Shown here: one piece after another, positions 47,540 through 58,355 of the stretch
Position numbering within the stretch: position 1 is the stretch's first letter
How the letters are laid out: the number at the start of each line of letters is the position of its first letter
Translations under genes and position numbers: made by a program
NCBI GenBank assembly: GCA_031771865.1
Contig: JASISA010000010.1
Span: 1,674,001-1,738,000 of the forward strand
DNA length: 64,000 nucleotides
Direction: 5' to 3'
DNA from: Nothophaeocryptopus gaeumannii
Lineage: Eukaryota; Ascomycota; Dothideomycetes; Mycosphaerellales; Mycosphaerellaceae
The notes under the pieces: generated by a model
Database searches by the model: none
What the model was told of the DNA's origin: nothing
The model's input: only the letters and a program-made list of their open reading frames with translations

Positions 47540-47987
47540 GTTGAAATCCGGCTGATGTCCAGCCCTAATACAAGCAATCGCGTTTTGAGTTGTTCGAGAG
47601 TGGCACTTGGATCACAGGGAAGTATGTGCTTGAAGACGAATCAAGTATTTGAGAAACAGAGGCTTCGAAGTTTGCGACGCGGTAGCTATTAATTGTTGCA
47701 CAATCTGGAGTTAAGAAACCTGAATCGCACCGAGCTCAAGCAAACCCCACTGTTGGAGACTGGAGCTTGCAGCTGTAGCGTCATCGCAGTGCTTGCGTTG
47801 CGCTGCGAGGAGACAGATCTCATGGACAAAATATACGAAGTTCCTACTAATCCACTGTTTCCAAGTACCGAGCACACGATTACCTGGTCTGTCACACTTC
47901 TGAAGGAGTCGGACGAACGTCGCCGACTGCCTACGACTGACCACGGCCTACCTTGATCAACGAACAGATCTAGATCTCGGTGAAACA
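47540..47987. promoter_or_regulatory. Divergent promoter region, ABM protein / aldolase-like protein
   Basis: 448 bp between two start codons on opposite strands. Holds both promoters. No motif assigned. Confidence 0.45.
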
Positions 47988-49069
47988 ATGCCCGACGACG
48001 CTACTCGTAATGCGCTTTTGCGGGCCTCCAAACCGCCTGGGAAAGAGCTCTTCAGCGACCTCATTACTGCGAATCATATTCTGCATTATCACAATGTCGT
48101 GGATGCTTTCGGTCACATCTCCGTTCGAAACCCTCAGAACTCAAAGACTTTCTTCTTGTCCAGGAACCTAGCTCCAGCGCTCGTGTCCAAGAAAGAAGAC
48201 CTAGTCGAGTACCATGTCGAAGATGCTTCTCCTGTCGATCCAAATGCTCCCCGAGGGTTTGCGGAACGCTTCATCCATTCAGAAACCTACAAGAAATACA
48301 AGAATGTCAATAGCGTCATCCACGCACACAATGAAGCCGTCCTACCCTTCGGCATAACGTCCGTGCCACTGAGACCAGTCTTTCACATGGCAGGAATGAT
48401 GGGTAAGCACAGACCTCTCACATACATCAACCCTTTCACGCTCTCCCAAGACCCATACCTCCCTTCCATATCATCTCTCAAACTTCCACAGGCTCCCAAA
48501 TCCCAATCTACGACATCCAAAACCACTACAAATCCTCCGACGACCTCCATTCCCTCCTCGTCACCAACTCCCATCTCGGATCTGGCCTCGCAGCGGCTTT
48601 CAACCCCAGCACAACCTTCCAAAAGACAACTTCTATGATAAAAAACTATATCACTTCCTCAACCCCCGCCACAGTAGATTTCCCTCCCTGCCCAACAGTC
48701 CTCATGCGCGGGCATGGGTTCACCTGCGTCGGATCAAGCGTCCAGGAGAGCGTGTATCGCGCGGTCTATACGTGCGCGAACGCCCGTGTTCAGGCACAGG
48801 CGATGATGATGCAGGGGTCGTTCAACGTCGGGTTATTGGCGGAGGGTGTGAAGAAAGTGCCCAAGGAGGGGGAGACGAGTCGGGACGTGAAGCAGGAGAG
48901 TGTTCACTACCTCAATGAGAGAGAGTGTAAAGACTCGTGGACGGCGATCGGGCAGCATGCGGAACGACCATGGGCATTGTGGTGTGAGGAGGTCAGAGGG
49001 AATTCGCTGTATTTCAATGCGTTGTTGGAAGAAGAGGACGAGGAAGGTGAGGACGAGGAGGAGGAGTAG
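47988..49069 (+). CDS. Class II aldolase/adducin-domain protein
   Basis: The exons are 47988-48402 and 48492-49069, encoding 330 aa; the intron is 89 nt with donor GTAAGC and acceptor CCACAG. ANHILHYHNVVDAFGHISVR is the family's N-terminal block. SVIHAHNEAVLPFG carries the HxH metal ligands, and VLMRGHGFTCVGSSVQE the third His of the site. Bacterial relatives are Zn-dependent aldolases and epimerases such as fuculose-phosphate aldolase. Fungal members with this architecture are mostly uncharacterised, so the substrate is unknown. The C-terminus ends in a run of Glu and Asp (EEEDEEGEDEEEE). Confidence 0.9.
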
Positions 49070-49421
49070 CCTTGCATCGAAGGGATGAAAAGATCACTAT
49101 CAGAATGGAATTAGCGAAATGACAGTCAAATAGCTTGACCAGAAGCTCCATTGATACTTACCTTGTATGCCCTACAATTTGCTGAGGAATATAACTGTCA
49201 AGACCTTGACACGCAACTGAGAGCATTGCCATCTTTCAAACTGTGGGAATGTATCTCAAGAGAATGTGAAGTGTGGCTCTCCAGGCTTGAGACTTTCAAA
49301 GTGTACAATTCTGTTGTTTGTCTGCTCGAAGCTCTTATCACTCTCTGTTTGCAGTTCTCCCCAATCCCTCCCACATCTCGCCCACCATTCTCTTCCCGTC
49401 CCCTCTCTTCCCCCTTCCCAT
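49070..49421. other. Intergenic, convergent 3' ends
   Basis: About 350 bp between the stops of the aldolase-like and HIT genes. Nothing recognised. Confidence 0.5.
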
Positions 49422-50059
49422 CTACATCTTACTCTTCACCTCCTCCAACAGTTTCTTCAACTTCTCCATATCCCCCTTCTGCTGCGGCCATCCAATCTGC
49501 AGTCCCTCGCTCTCATTGGGCTTCGGAATCACATGAAAATGTACATGTTCCACCTCCTGATGCGCCAGCTTTCCGTTGTTTTGCAGGATATTGTAATTGG
49601 CGGGACCAAGGGCTTTTGCGATCTTCTTTGCTACGGGAAGCACTTCGGATAGACCGTCGTCGGAAATGTCGGTTAGTTTTTCGCCGTGTTCTTTGGGGAT
49701 TACAAGCTGTTGGATGTCAGCTGCTGGATGTGCTGAACTGTTGATATGCAAGGGAGGAGGTGTTCGGAGGTGTTGGAAGTGGGAGGTCGGATCATGGACA
49801 TCAAGGTCGTTTGTGGGGATGGCAGGAGCTTACTGCGTGACCTTCTCTGGACCTCCGTCAGCTTATTGCTATCGGTTCGCAGTGTCTGTGCTTGCGACTT
49901 ACGATAATGGACCGATGTCGAGAAATGCGAGTGTCTTGTCGCTCTCGAAGAGCTTCATGGAGGGAATGTCACCTGCTTGGCATCAGTATCTCCTTCTCTT
50001 GAGCTGTTTGATCTGGCCGCACCCTTGATGATCTTGCAGAAAATGCAATTGGCTGCCAT
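49422..50059 (-). CDS. HIT-family nucleotide hydrolase (Hint/Hnt1-like) with 13-nt microexon
   Basis: Purine nucleoside phosphoramidase-type protein. The four exons are 50059-50023, 49972-49903, 49846-49834 and 49706-49422, encoding 134 aa, the usual Hint length. Exon 1 encodes MAANCIFCKIIK; exon 2 GDIPSMKLFESDKTLAFLDI plus GPL; the third exon is only 13 nt and supplies EGHA, after which exon 4 continues LVIPKEHGEKL. Without it the conserved SxGHxLVIPK strand would be lost. The microexon is flanked by GGTCCAG and GTAAGC. The HIT active site HVHFHVIPKP has His at 94, 96 and 98. The C-terminus is a charged helix (KKLLEEVKSKM). Divergent from the RING gene, with 232 bp between starts. Confidence 0.9.
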
Positions 50060-50291
50060 GATGCTATATGGTTCTCAATTGGGTGTATGTCGCCAATGAC
50101 TTGTCAGTAACAGTGACAGATTCACTCAATGTCTCGTTCTCACATGCGAGGGGCACGGGAAGCTCGAGCCAAGCCGATGACGGCAAGCGCAACCGGCCAG
50201 CAGGAACGACGTTGCCAAGCTTTCCGACCCTCTCCAACCGCCAAAGTTCGACCTTCCTCCACTATACCAACATCAACCTCTCACACATTGC
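50060..50291. promoter_or_regulatory. Divergent promoter region, HIT / RING genes
   Basis: 232 bp separating two start codons on opposite strands. Both promoters must lie here. No element was identified. Confidence 0.45.
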
Positions 50292-51116
50292 ATGGATGGC
50301 GTCGCGTTCAGCAGAAGCGACGACGATGACTTCAAAATCAAAGGCGCTGCCACGAATTTCCCTTCAAAGCAACAAGATGTCTGCACCATCTGTCTGGAGC
50401 CCGTGAGCGAACGCGCCGTCGCATATCCATGCAACCACCTCACATTCGACTTCATCTGCCTCGTCTCCTGGCTACAAGAGCAACCGACCTGTCCGCTATG
50501 CAAAGCTGAGGTAAAGGAAGTGCAATATGACTGGCGAAGTCCTGACGACTTCAAGACGTATCGCGTGCCGAAGGCGAAAGCTGGAGAGGAACAAGGGCAA
50601 GGACCACAGCAGGCTCAAAGAAGACGATTTCCGGTCAGAAGATGGCCGCGAATGACTGGCAGTCAAGCGGTCAGCCTTTTCGTCGATGATGCGCTGGAGC
50701 GAAGGAGAAGAGTCTACCGCGATTGCCGCTTCTCCCTCCGCGTAGGCGCGAACCGCATCTCCCAGTACCGCGACTTCACAGCTCAAGACTTCGCCACATC
50801 TCCCGACCTTCAATCGCGAGCGCGGATGTTCCTCAGGCGAGAACTGCAAGTCTTCACGTTCCTAGACACCAATCCCCGAGGCGGGAATCGCGACTTCTTG
50901 ATCGAGTACATCGTGGCGATCTTAAAGATCAACGAGTTAAGAGGCGCAGATGGAAAGGCTGAAGAGCTGGTGAAAGACTTTCTGGGGTTGGAAAACACGA
51001 GGCTATTGCTGCATGAACTGGAGGCTTGGTTGAGGAGTCCGTATATGAATTTGAGGTATTGGGATGCGCATGTGCAGTATGCGGGTCAGAATAGGGGGAA
51101 GAGGCAGACGAGTTGA
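50292..51116 (+). CDS. RING-finger protein, probable E3 ubiquitin ligase
   Basis: Single exon, 274 aa. The RING covers residues about 31-71: CTICLEPVSERAVAYPCNH, then FICLVSWLQEQPTCPLC, with C3HC4-type spacing. The middle part is Gln/Arg-rich (GPQQAQRRRFPVRRWPR). The C-terminal half (DALERRRRVYRDCRFSLRVG, FLRRELQVFTFLD, LEAWLRSPYMNLRYWD) is conserved-looking and probably helical, as in a group of fungal proteins with one N-terminal RING. No membrane segment. Substrates unknown. Confidence 0.9.
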   Translation: MDGVAFSRSDDDDFKIKGAATNFPSKQQDVCTICLEPVSERAVAYPCNHLTFDFICLVSWLQEQPTCPLCKAEVKEVQYDWRSPDDFKTYRVPKAKAGEEQGQGPQQAQRRRFPVRRWPRMTGSQAVSLFVDDALERRRRVYRDCRFSLRVGANRISQYRDFTAQDFATSPDLQSRARMFLRRELQVFTFLDTNPRGGNRDFLIEYIVAILKINELRGADGKAEELVKDFLGLENTRLLLHELEAWLRSPYMNLRYWDAHVQYAGQNRGKRQTS

Positions 51117-51361
51117 TATTGCTGCGGAGTGCGATTTAAATAAGACAAGCGAATGAATGGACAAACAGGAGTTCGAATGGGCTCCATACGCCAGATCTAC
51201 ATGCGCTTCTCGCCATCTCGACTCAAGATTGACAGACGACCATGTCCGCCTCCTTTTCAGCGCTAGCGTATTGACTGCGTTCCGCTGAGACTCAAAGCAG
51301 CGTAAGAAGATTCAGTATCTCAACAGAGGCTAAACCCAGAGCCGACCATGCTTCGGAACAA

Positions 51362-51893
51362 TCAATCTTCCTTCCGAACCTTCCCAACCTGCCCTTTCTC
51401 ATCATCTTCACCACCCTCCAGCGGCCACCTCTGCCTCTGCCAACTCCTCAAACGATCAACAGCATAAATACAAGGCACCCATAGCACCACCCAAAGCCCC
51501 GTCTTCACGATCTCAGTCTCGAGCGCATCCGCCCAAGTTGCCCCAGCATTCGACCACCGTTCCAAGACAAGATCTCGCTGGCAAGGCCATGACTCTGCTC
51601 CCTCGAGGGCCTTCGCGGCTTCGCAAGTACTAGGAAATCGCTGAGGTAAAGTCGGAAGTCCCACTCCAGTGAAAGGTATTCTCATACCGAGGCCGGTGTG
51701 CGCGAGTAATTGCATAATCTTCACAGAGAAGTATCACGCGAAGGAAGTAGGGCCATCGTGCTTGTGGTCCACCAATTATCTTACGCAGTCGCGGTTTAAG
51801 ATTTAACGCTGGCAAGAGCAGTGTGGTGAAGAGAAGTGCGCTTCCAATGACGGCCATCTCGTGGAATGTTGCGGTCTTGAGAGTGTGCTCCAT
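51362..51893 (-). CDS. Small predicted membrane protein with GATWAD motif
   Basis: The tentative exons are 51893-51688 and 51629-51362, encoding about 157 aa; the 58-nt intron (GTATGAG to TTCCTAG) keeps phase. A hydrophobic stretch MAVIGSALLFTTLLLPAL near the N-terminus and a second one, GLWVVLWVPCIYAVDRL, suggest two membrane passes. Between them lies CQRDLVLERWSNAGATWADA. The C-terminus is acidic and charged. A related segment occurs on the opposite strand at about 52043-52182. No family name was recognised. The start is uncertain: MEHTLK was chosen, while MAVIGS and an upstream Met are alternatives. Confidence 0.5.
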
Positions 51894-52042
51894 GAGCTGT
51901 TGGCTGGAGAGATCGAACGGAAAGATAAACAATCTCACAGCTTGCGCTGCACTTGCCTCTCTCAACATTGAGCAGGTACTCCTCCATCGTCGGGCCAGTT
52001 TGCCTTTTTCAAACACTGCGCCACTTACTAAAGAGAAGTCGC

Positions 52043-52182
52043 AACGCTGTAATAAGCGAGATCTTTCCAGTCAGTGGTGGATGGAAGATGGTGCGACATG
52101 GGCCGATTTAAGGGAGGTCGAGATGGTACGGAAGGCTTTGTCGACAGCTCTTGCGATGGTGTTGGCTTCTGTCCTAGATTGA
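52043..52182 (+). pseudogene. Partial inverted paralogue of the GATWAD protein
   Basis: The plus strand reads CNKRDLSSQWWMEDGATWAD then LREVEMVRKALSTALAMVLA and a stop. The neighbouring minus-strand gene has C-RDL-(4)-W-(3)-GATWAD-(2)-E-E-V-(2)-L in the same order. Upstream of the match the plus strand is antisense to that gene and gives no convincing N-terminus, so this is probably an incomplete copy, though a short first exon cannot be excluded. Confidence 0.4.
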
Positions 52183-52384
52183 TATGTGGTCGGTATGCGG
52201 AAGCCCTACCTTTTGGAGAGAGATGAGGACAATAAAGGGGAGCTTGGGAAGGTAGGCAAGAAGATATGGGGCCTCCAGGCATGCTGTCCTTTGCGATGTC
52301 AACACATTGTCAACGCTTGCTCACATACACTTTCGAGAACCAACATCATACCATTGTTCGCATGGTGCACTTTTTCCAATGGAC

Positions 52385-55008
52385 TCATGGCGACAGTAAT
52401 AACCACACGCCGGCGTGCACGACCATCACACTCATCTCAAACCTCAAGATACCCACTGCCAAGCTGACCTGCGGAACCCCGTCACTCCTCGCTGTGCTCT
52501 CAGGTCCCGATCCATTCCCACGCTGCGATACATACCCAGTAGCAGTTGCTTCCACCCATGAAGCACTACCCCCTTCCGATGAACTGACCTCAAATGTCTC
52601 GCTACCCACGAGAAGCTGGGTGCCTCCGGGGGCGAGAGCGAGACTCATCGTCGTCCCATCTATCACGACGCCTGACTCTCCAGGGAGAAGAGTCTGACCA
52701 GACAACACGTACTGCAAGGTAGAGTCTGCTGCCGTGATGACTTGGTCGGCGAATGTGAGAGGTGGTAAGGATCCGCAGGAGCAGTGGCGTTTATCCATGA
52801 ATCGCTACCTCCTGATGCGGTGACCTGGGATGTCTCGCCATCAACGACGAGTTGCGTGCCTCTTGGAGCAAGGCTTCATGTCGTGCCATCTACTACTACG
52901 CCCGATCATCCCGGGAGAAGAGTCTGGCCGGAAACGACGTAATTCGACGTGGTATCTGCTTTGATGGTTCGACCTGCGAATGTGAGTGGTGGCAGGTCTC
53001 GGGACGTAGCGACACTCGTCCAGACATATATGTTTTCTGTACTTCCACCGCCGAGGCGATTGGGAATGGTTGTCACTTCGAAAATCGCACTTCCGATGAT
53101 GAGTCTGCCTCCTCCTACTGTCCCTAGGCTGATTGTTGTGCCATCTACCTGTATCGCCGAACCAGAGACCAGCGTCTGGCTGCCTATTACATATCCAGAA
53201 GCGCCTCGCGCATTGACGGTGATGCCGCCGAGTGTGAATAATTGTAGCTCATCGATGCCGATGACCGGACCGCCCGGCCCCGTGACAGGCACAGGCATCG
53301 GTGGAAGCGTCGTGGAAACGCCCCACATCTGCAACACAGTCTCTCCATTCTGTGTCCGAACCGCGACGAGGTTTGTCGAGCTTGCTTCGCCAAGCATGAT
53401 TGGTCATCCTGGCGTTAGAGTCTGTTGGCTAATCTCGAATATCGATTGCGATACCTGAACGACCGCGACGCCACCCACGATATACGTCTGCGGCCCATCG
53501 TTTAGGACGTCACTCGTCTGGAAAGGTTCAAGGAAAGCGTCGACCCCGGACGCACTCTCCGGTCGCATGATGGTCGTTACATGCGATATGACAGCTCCGG
53601 GAGGGGCAATTGGCGGCGCTACAGCTCCCGTAGTAGGAAGAGGACCTGGCAAGTTAGTCTGAGCTACGTCTGGCGACTGGGACATGAGAGTCGAAGGATG
53701 AGCATCAGGCAACGAAGGACCAACGGGTTCAATCTCGGAACATTCAGATCGTTGCTCCTGTGCTTGTGACGACCGTGGTCGAGCGGTTACGAGTGCGGTG
53801 TTCGCAACGCTCGAAGAAGTCGATTGCGGTAAAGCAGTAGGCGCAGCTCCTCCGACCACAGCAGGACTCCGAGCAGGCGTCGTCTTTGGAGTGGTCAAAG
53901 TCGCCACCGACGTTGCTAGAAGGTACGCGAAAGACGGTACAGCCCAGTGAGGCGCAATGCTGGCCGTCGTCTCCCGAGTCTGACAGTATGTGTATGAGCA
54001 ACCGATAACACTAATTCCCAGATTCTCTCCAGGCCAGATTGTCGAAAGTTTGGTCGATCGGTACCTTTCCGTACCATTCGCCAATATGTACAGCCAGCCT
54101 TGAGGATCTCTCAAGTCGCTTGCGATCGTCATCGTGAACGATGGTGCGGCTGTTAGCACTGTCGACGAAGTGCGTGTGAACCAGCAGCATGAGCCTTGTG
54201 GACCGGGAATGGGCAAATCGGTCCAGAAGTCAAGTGTTTCCTCAGCTTGAATAAATGGCATAGGGTATGTTCTGAAAGCCTTGTAAGATGGTTGCGTCTG
54301 GAGTAAGTAGAGGTCATTCTTACATGGAGTAGGTTTTATTCCGCCATGCCTTTGCCACAGCCGCCACAGTGCCATCTTCATTGACATCTGTTCTTGTATA
54401 AAGAAAGTCCGACCCATTGCTCGCATACTGCGTTCTGGAATTAGTCGTAGCTCCGACTGTAACTCCTTTCTCGTTCACGGTAGCAAGGATTGTGCCTATG
54501 TCAGTTGGTGTAATCCAGTATAGGAGGTCCCATTAGTGCATCGAGTTCGGGCCCTCTTATCCGTGGGAAGCTGGACCTCGCAGGTACACTTGAAGCCGTG
54601 TTGGTCACCAAAGTCCCAATTGTCGTTCTATTGGAGAATCGAAAACTGCTCCTGCTCGTGACTTTCGCGCGGTCAGCTCACCCTTGAAGCTAAAGGATAC
54701 ACATACTGTTTTGTGCATCTGCCAGTAACAGTAACGTAGCTTGTAAGAGGATCAAAAGCATCTCCAAGTTTATGTCCGGACTGGGTTGGGATTGTGCTGA
54801 GCGTCAGTGAAGTGGGCCTCATTGGGATTTCCTCGATGTTCAATACGTGCCTTCGCTCTATGGATGAGTCCGCCGCACTAAGCCAAGCAGTACTACCGTG
54901 ACCTGGGGGGCGGGTGGACAGAGTTCTCCATGGAGCTGGCTCATCAAAGTAACCACTACTGCGAATCGAGCTTTCGTCGACGGAGACACATCCACTCAGA
55001 CAGGACAA
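52385..55008 (-). pseudogene. Repeat-type secreted or wall protein gene, broken by stops and frameshifts
   Basis: From 5' to 3' on the minus strand: a degraded front part (SYVTVTGRCTKQYVYPL near 54740), a Cys-containing ectodomain (PIPGPQGSCCWFTRTSS, GCSYTYCQT), then a Pro/Ser/Thr-rich linker. After it come at least three copies of a unit of the form QTL(T/L)PG, (V/I)DGTT-SL, GG-LI(I/V)GS-(I/T)FEV, seen in fungal cell-surface and secreted proteins. Two copies end in an in-frame TGA directly after QTL-PG (53408-53410 and 52903-52905), and the second copy has another TGA after DGTT. Frame changes occur near 52780 and upstream of 54430. The third copy (52690-52590) reads through intact. No introns explain the breaks. 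Confidence 0.65.
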
Positions 55009-55500
55009 AACGAAGCCTTAATCCAGAGTCGGCAATGTCTGAAGATAGAGCAGGTAGATCCAGCCGCGCATAAGGTCATCTTTTAGCTTAACTACCTACG
55101 AGGCAATGTATGTCTCATAGTCCCAAGCTTTGTATTGGAGGCGTTCCGGAAGGAGGCTGTTATCAGCTTGCGCCCGTTTCTGATTTCAGGACCACGGCCG
55201 GGCCTGTCTTTGTCCTTACGCCAGGCCAAGACGACTCAAGCGATCCAACGCTCCAAATACTAATATCTCCGAGTTGAACGGCTATTCTCAAGGACCTCGT
55301 ACATGTGCAGAGATGTCGCGAGTCCAAATTTGCGCCTGACTTCTAATCGATGTTGGTGACGGCCGTCATGTAGCTGGCAAGTAGACTTTTTGATGATCGA
55401 AACCTTTCTCGCAATGTCAAGCGCGCAGCCTCTGAGTACACCTCCTAGTTTGGAATGGCAGAACATTGGGTCTTTCGGAACATGGGCATCAGCTGATTGA
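55009..55500. other. Intergenic between two decayed genes
   Basis: About 490 bp; may include lost 5' portions of the plus-strand pepsin-like pseudogene. Nothing recognised. Confidence 0.4.
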
Positions 55501-56780
55501 GCAGCTAGGAACGGAGACGATGGCCGTTGGTCGACATTCCATATTCGAGTCGGGTCGCCAGGGCAAGCAGTTCGCATACTCTCGTATGGATTCGAGACCA
55601 TCAGCCTCGGATTGCAAGGCTCTGGCCTTCCAACACTTGAACAACAAGTCGTCGCCGGTATTGGGACCAACGACTTCTTCCTGGGTACACTTGGTCTCAG
55701 CCCGGTCTCTTTCAACTTTACAATCCTTCAAGATTCACGGCCGAGTCTGCTAGCGAGCTTGCGGAATAGCAGTCTGATCTCCAGTCTGTCCTGGGAATAC
55801 ACAGGCGGCGCATTCTATAAAGATCCCTAAGTGTTCGGTAGCTTTACATTAGGAAGATACGATGCGATCCGCTTCGTGGCCAACGACATGAGCTTTTCGG
55901 TCGGTGCAGACTTCTCTCGTGACCTTTTAGTCAGCTTGTCGAAGTCAATCACATACGACACAGTCGGCAGCGCGCCGCTTATGGCGAGAGAAGTGGACGT
56001 CCTGATCGACTCACTAGTCCCCGAGATTTGCCTGCCAATTGATGTGTGCAGAAACTTCGCAAACTCTTTCAATCTGACTTAGAATGAGCAAGGCCAGCTA
56101 CATCTGGTTCATGAGACTATCCACAGATCCATGATCGCACAGACTCCCACTTTCACGTTCAGACTTGGGCAGTCTGTGGTGATAATAAATAGCACGATCA
56201 CCGTGATTGTTCCGTATGCTGCATTCGACCTCAACCTCACAGCGCCCATCGTTGGCGACACAACGAGGTACTTCCCGCTGAAACAGGCGCAGACCTCTTC
56301 GCAGTTCACACTTGGTCGAAGATTCCTGCAAGAAGCATATGTGGTGGTGGATTACGAAAGAAGGAACTTTTCCGTCTTACAAGCGTCGTTCCCTCTAGCG
56401 TCGATAGCTCAAAGGCTACCTCCCATAGGCATCCAGAAGTTTGAAGACTCGAGAGCGGCGTGTATTGAGCACAGGAGCTATGGCTGGTGTTGCCGTCGCA
56501 GCAACAGCCGTAATCGCGCTGTTCCTGTTCGCCGGCCTGGTCTGGCAGACCAAGCGAAAAGAAGGTCAGCAATCCAGCACATCCATGCATCCCGAAAGTC
56601 CAAGGGGAATGGTAAGTATCTCGGACTTCGAGGAGGCTTGTATACCGGAAGTAGACGGTTGTGGTATTGCCAGGTTCGAGCTTGCAGGCGGGTCGTTCGA
56701 CCAGCAGGAGTCGAGCGGCGAACCGAAGACCTTCGAGATGGGAGAGAGTCTACCTCGCGCGGAGCTGGAGGGCTGAGTGA
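55501..56780 (+). pseudogene. Pepsin-like (peptidase A1 fold) membrane protein, broken
   Basis: The plus strand reads DGRWSTFHIRVGSPGQAVRI (55519-55578), then, in the same frame, FETISLGLQGSGLPTLEQQV, FFLGTLGLSP and YTGGAFYKDP. A TAA at 55828 follows, then VFGSFTLGRYDAIRFVANDM, LIDSLVPEICLPIDVCRNFA and a TAG at 56080. The frame then continues to TLGRRFLQEAYVVVDYERRN, the usual end of the A1 fold. A frameshift near 56440 leads to a transmembrane segment AVAATAVIALFLFAGLVWQT and a cytosolic tail ending at 56776. The first catalytic loop should lie between VRIL and FETISL, where about 50 residues are missing. This matches a fungal group of A1-like membrane proteins that often lack full catalytic sites. 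The lesions make it a pseudogene. Confidence 0.75.
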
Positions 56781-56813
56781 CGAGAATGGCGTCGTTTGGA
56801 AGCTGGGCGGATC

Positions 56814-57371
56814 TCACGAGAACCCTTGTGCTCCACGCATGTTCGATACGTGCGCAATCTGCCACTGCCCAGTCTCAGCGTTCTGCTTCCACTTCACCAC
56901 ACTGAGCGTCTGTCTGCAAAGCGTCGAGGGATATCCGGTGACTTCCAGCAAGGCCCATGTGGTTCCCATGCCTTTCCGTTCGTCTACATCAACAGCAATG
57001 TCGAGAATCCTAGATCTGTGCTCCGGATTCTCTTGAACGAAAGCCCGATGACCTTTCATGTGGCCCTCGTAGTTGTCAGTCTTGACATGGCCATCCTGAT
57101 TCATTTTGATCAGGGCTGGAGAAATGAGGCCAGATTTTGCTAGGCCTGCGAAGTCGCGAGCATTGTAGAGATCAATGCCGACTTGAGTGAGTCTTTCCAG
57201 TTCTAAGACTAGAGGAGAGCGAGGAGGGGAGATGTGGTTGAAGTACTTCAAAGACCTGTCAAAGTTGGGTAGGAGCAATTGCATTGATGCTGAGGACATT
57301 CTCGGTTTGAAGGCTTCTGGACCAAGAGGTGCCGAAGATGTGGTACTCGGCGTGCTGCTTGTGCTGCTCAT
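56814..57371 (-). CDS. SnoaL-like (NTF2-fold) protein
   Basis: Single exon, 185 aa. After a Ser/Thr-rich N-terminus (about 25 residues) the sequence resembles a cone-shaped NTF2-like domain: ELERLTQVGIDLYNARDFAG, ALIKMNQDGHVKTDNYEGHM, then DERKGMGTTWALLEVTGYP and SVVKWKQNAETGQWQIAHVS. Such domains bind small hydrophobic ligands or act as cyclases and isomerases; no active-site assignment is possible. It ends 34 bp past the end of the pepsin-like pseudogene on the opposite strand. Confidence 0.8.
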   Translation of the reverse strand: MSSTSSTPSTTSSAPLGPEAFKPRMSSASMQLLLPNFDRSLKYFNHISPPRSPLVLELERLTQVGIDLYNARDFAGLAKSGLISPALIKMNQDGHVKTDNYEGHMKGHRAFVQENPEHRSRILDIAVDVDERKGMGTTWALLEVTGYPSTLCRQTLSVVKWKQNAETGQWQIAHVSNMRGAQGFS

Positions 57372-58355
57372 GGTACCGATGTCTCTCTCCTGTGCGTCTG
57401 TCGTCTGCTTCTTGTTCCTGTAGGATGCGGTTGCGGCTTGGTGGCGGACGGGACACCAGTTGATCGGCTGCGCGACGCGAAACGGGTCTCAGAGCTGTTC
57501 GCTGCGGACTTTCCACCTGGCGCCCTGGAGCCACGGTTTCGTTCCCTTCGCCCTGTGAGGTCGTCTCTCTTACTGTGCTCGAACACAATGAAAGGGGATG
57601 TTGTGAGACGGAAGCAATATATGATAACGGAACTCACCGTGCCGCAACCCGAAGCCCGACGCGTGCTGCCAACTTTGGGGCTTTGACGGGAAAACCCCAC
57701 GACGCCTTGCTACCCAGAGCCGCGAAGGATGCAGATCCTCGCTGTCCTCGCATGCGAACCTGTGCCCGGTAGACGAGGGTGCAAGTAAGCCATGGACTGG
57801 AGCAGAAGGCGTACTGAGGGCATGTGGGCGATATATGCCTTCGTTCACGGCCTTTTTCGGGACCTGGCTCGCCTTGTCTGTTCGATGAACGAGGAGAGGA
57901 GTTGGAGAGGAGAAGAAGGATCACAATCCTTGCTCACTGAAGCTTGAGCATGGACTCCCTGTATAGCTTTTTGTGTTTAGCGTCGCAGGCTGTTCATGAG
58001 TCGGCCCGCCTGAGGTGTTCACGACATCTGCACCTCTCGTCCAATTGATCCAACCTGCTATGTCGGCCCTGCAGCCGTACCTCGATGCCATTTGACGGAC
58101 CTGCATCAAGTCGTTGTTGACTGGTCTTGTTACCGCCGCGGATACCAACATGCAGAGCCAGATCAGACTTATCTACCGCGTGCGCCTCGTTGCCTCGCTT
58201 CAGTTCTGTTCTGTGAGAGGGGCCAGCACATGAACGACGGCGAGGCACATATCTGTGCGACGCTGTGTGCCTGAGTATGAGGCTGCAGGCGTGATATCAA
58301 GCCACTTCGCTCCCGGCAGTCGCGTTCGATCGGTTTTGGCACTGGACTCGCAGCA
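57372..58355. other. Intergenic
   Basis: About 980 bp with divergent genes on either side. No supported gene. Confidence 0.45.

Noticed and set aside
52949..53458. Plus-strand frame of 169 codons that looks regular
   Set aside because: Mirror of the repeat protein on the minus strand, whose QTL-PG and DGTT motifs make sense as protein.
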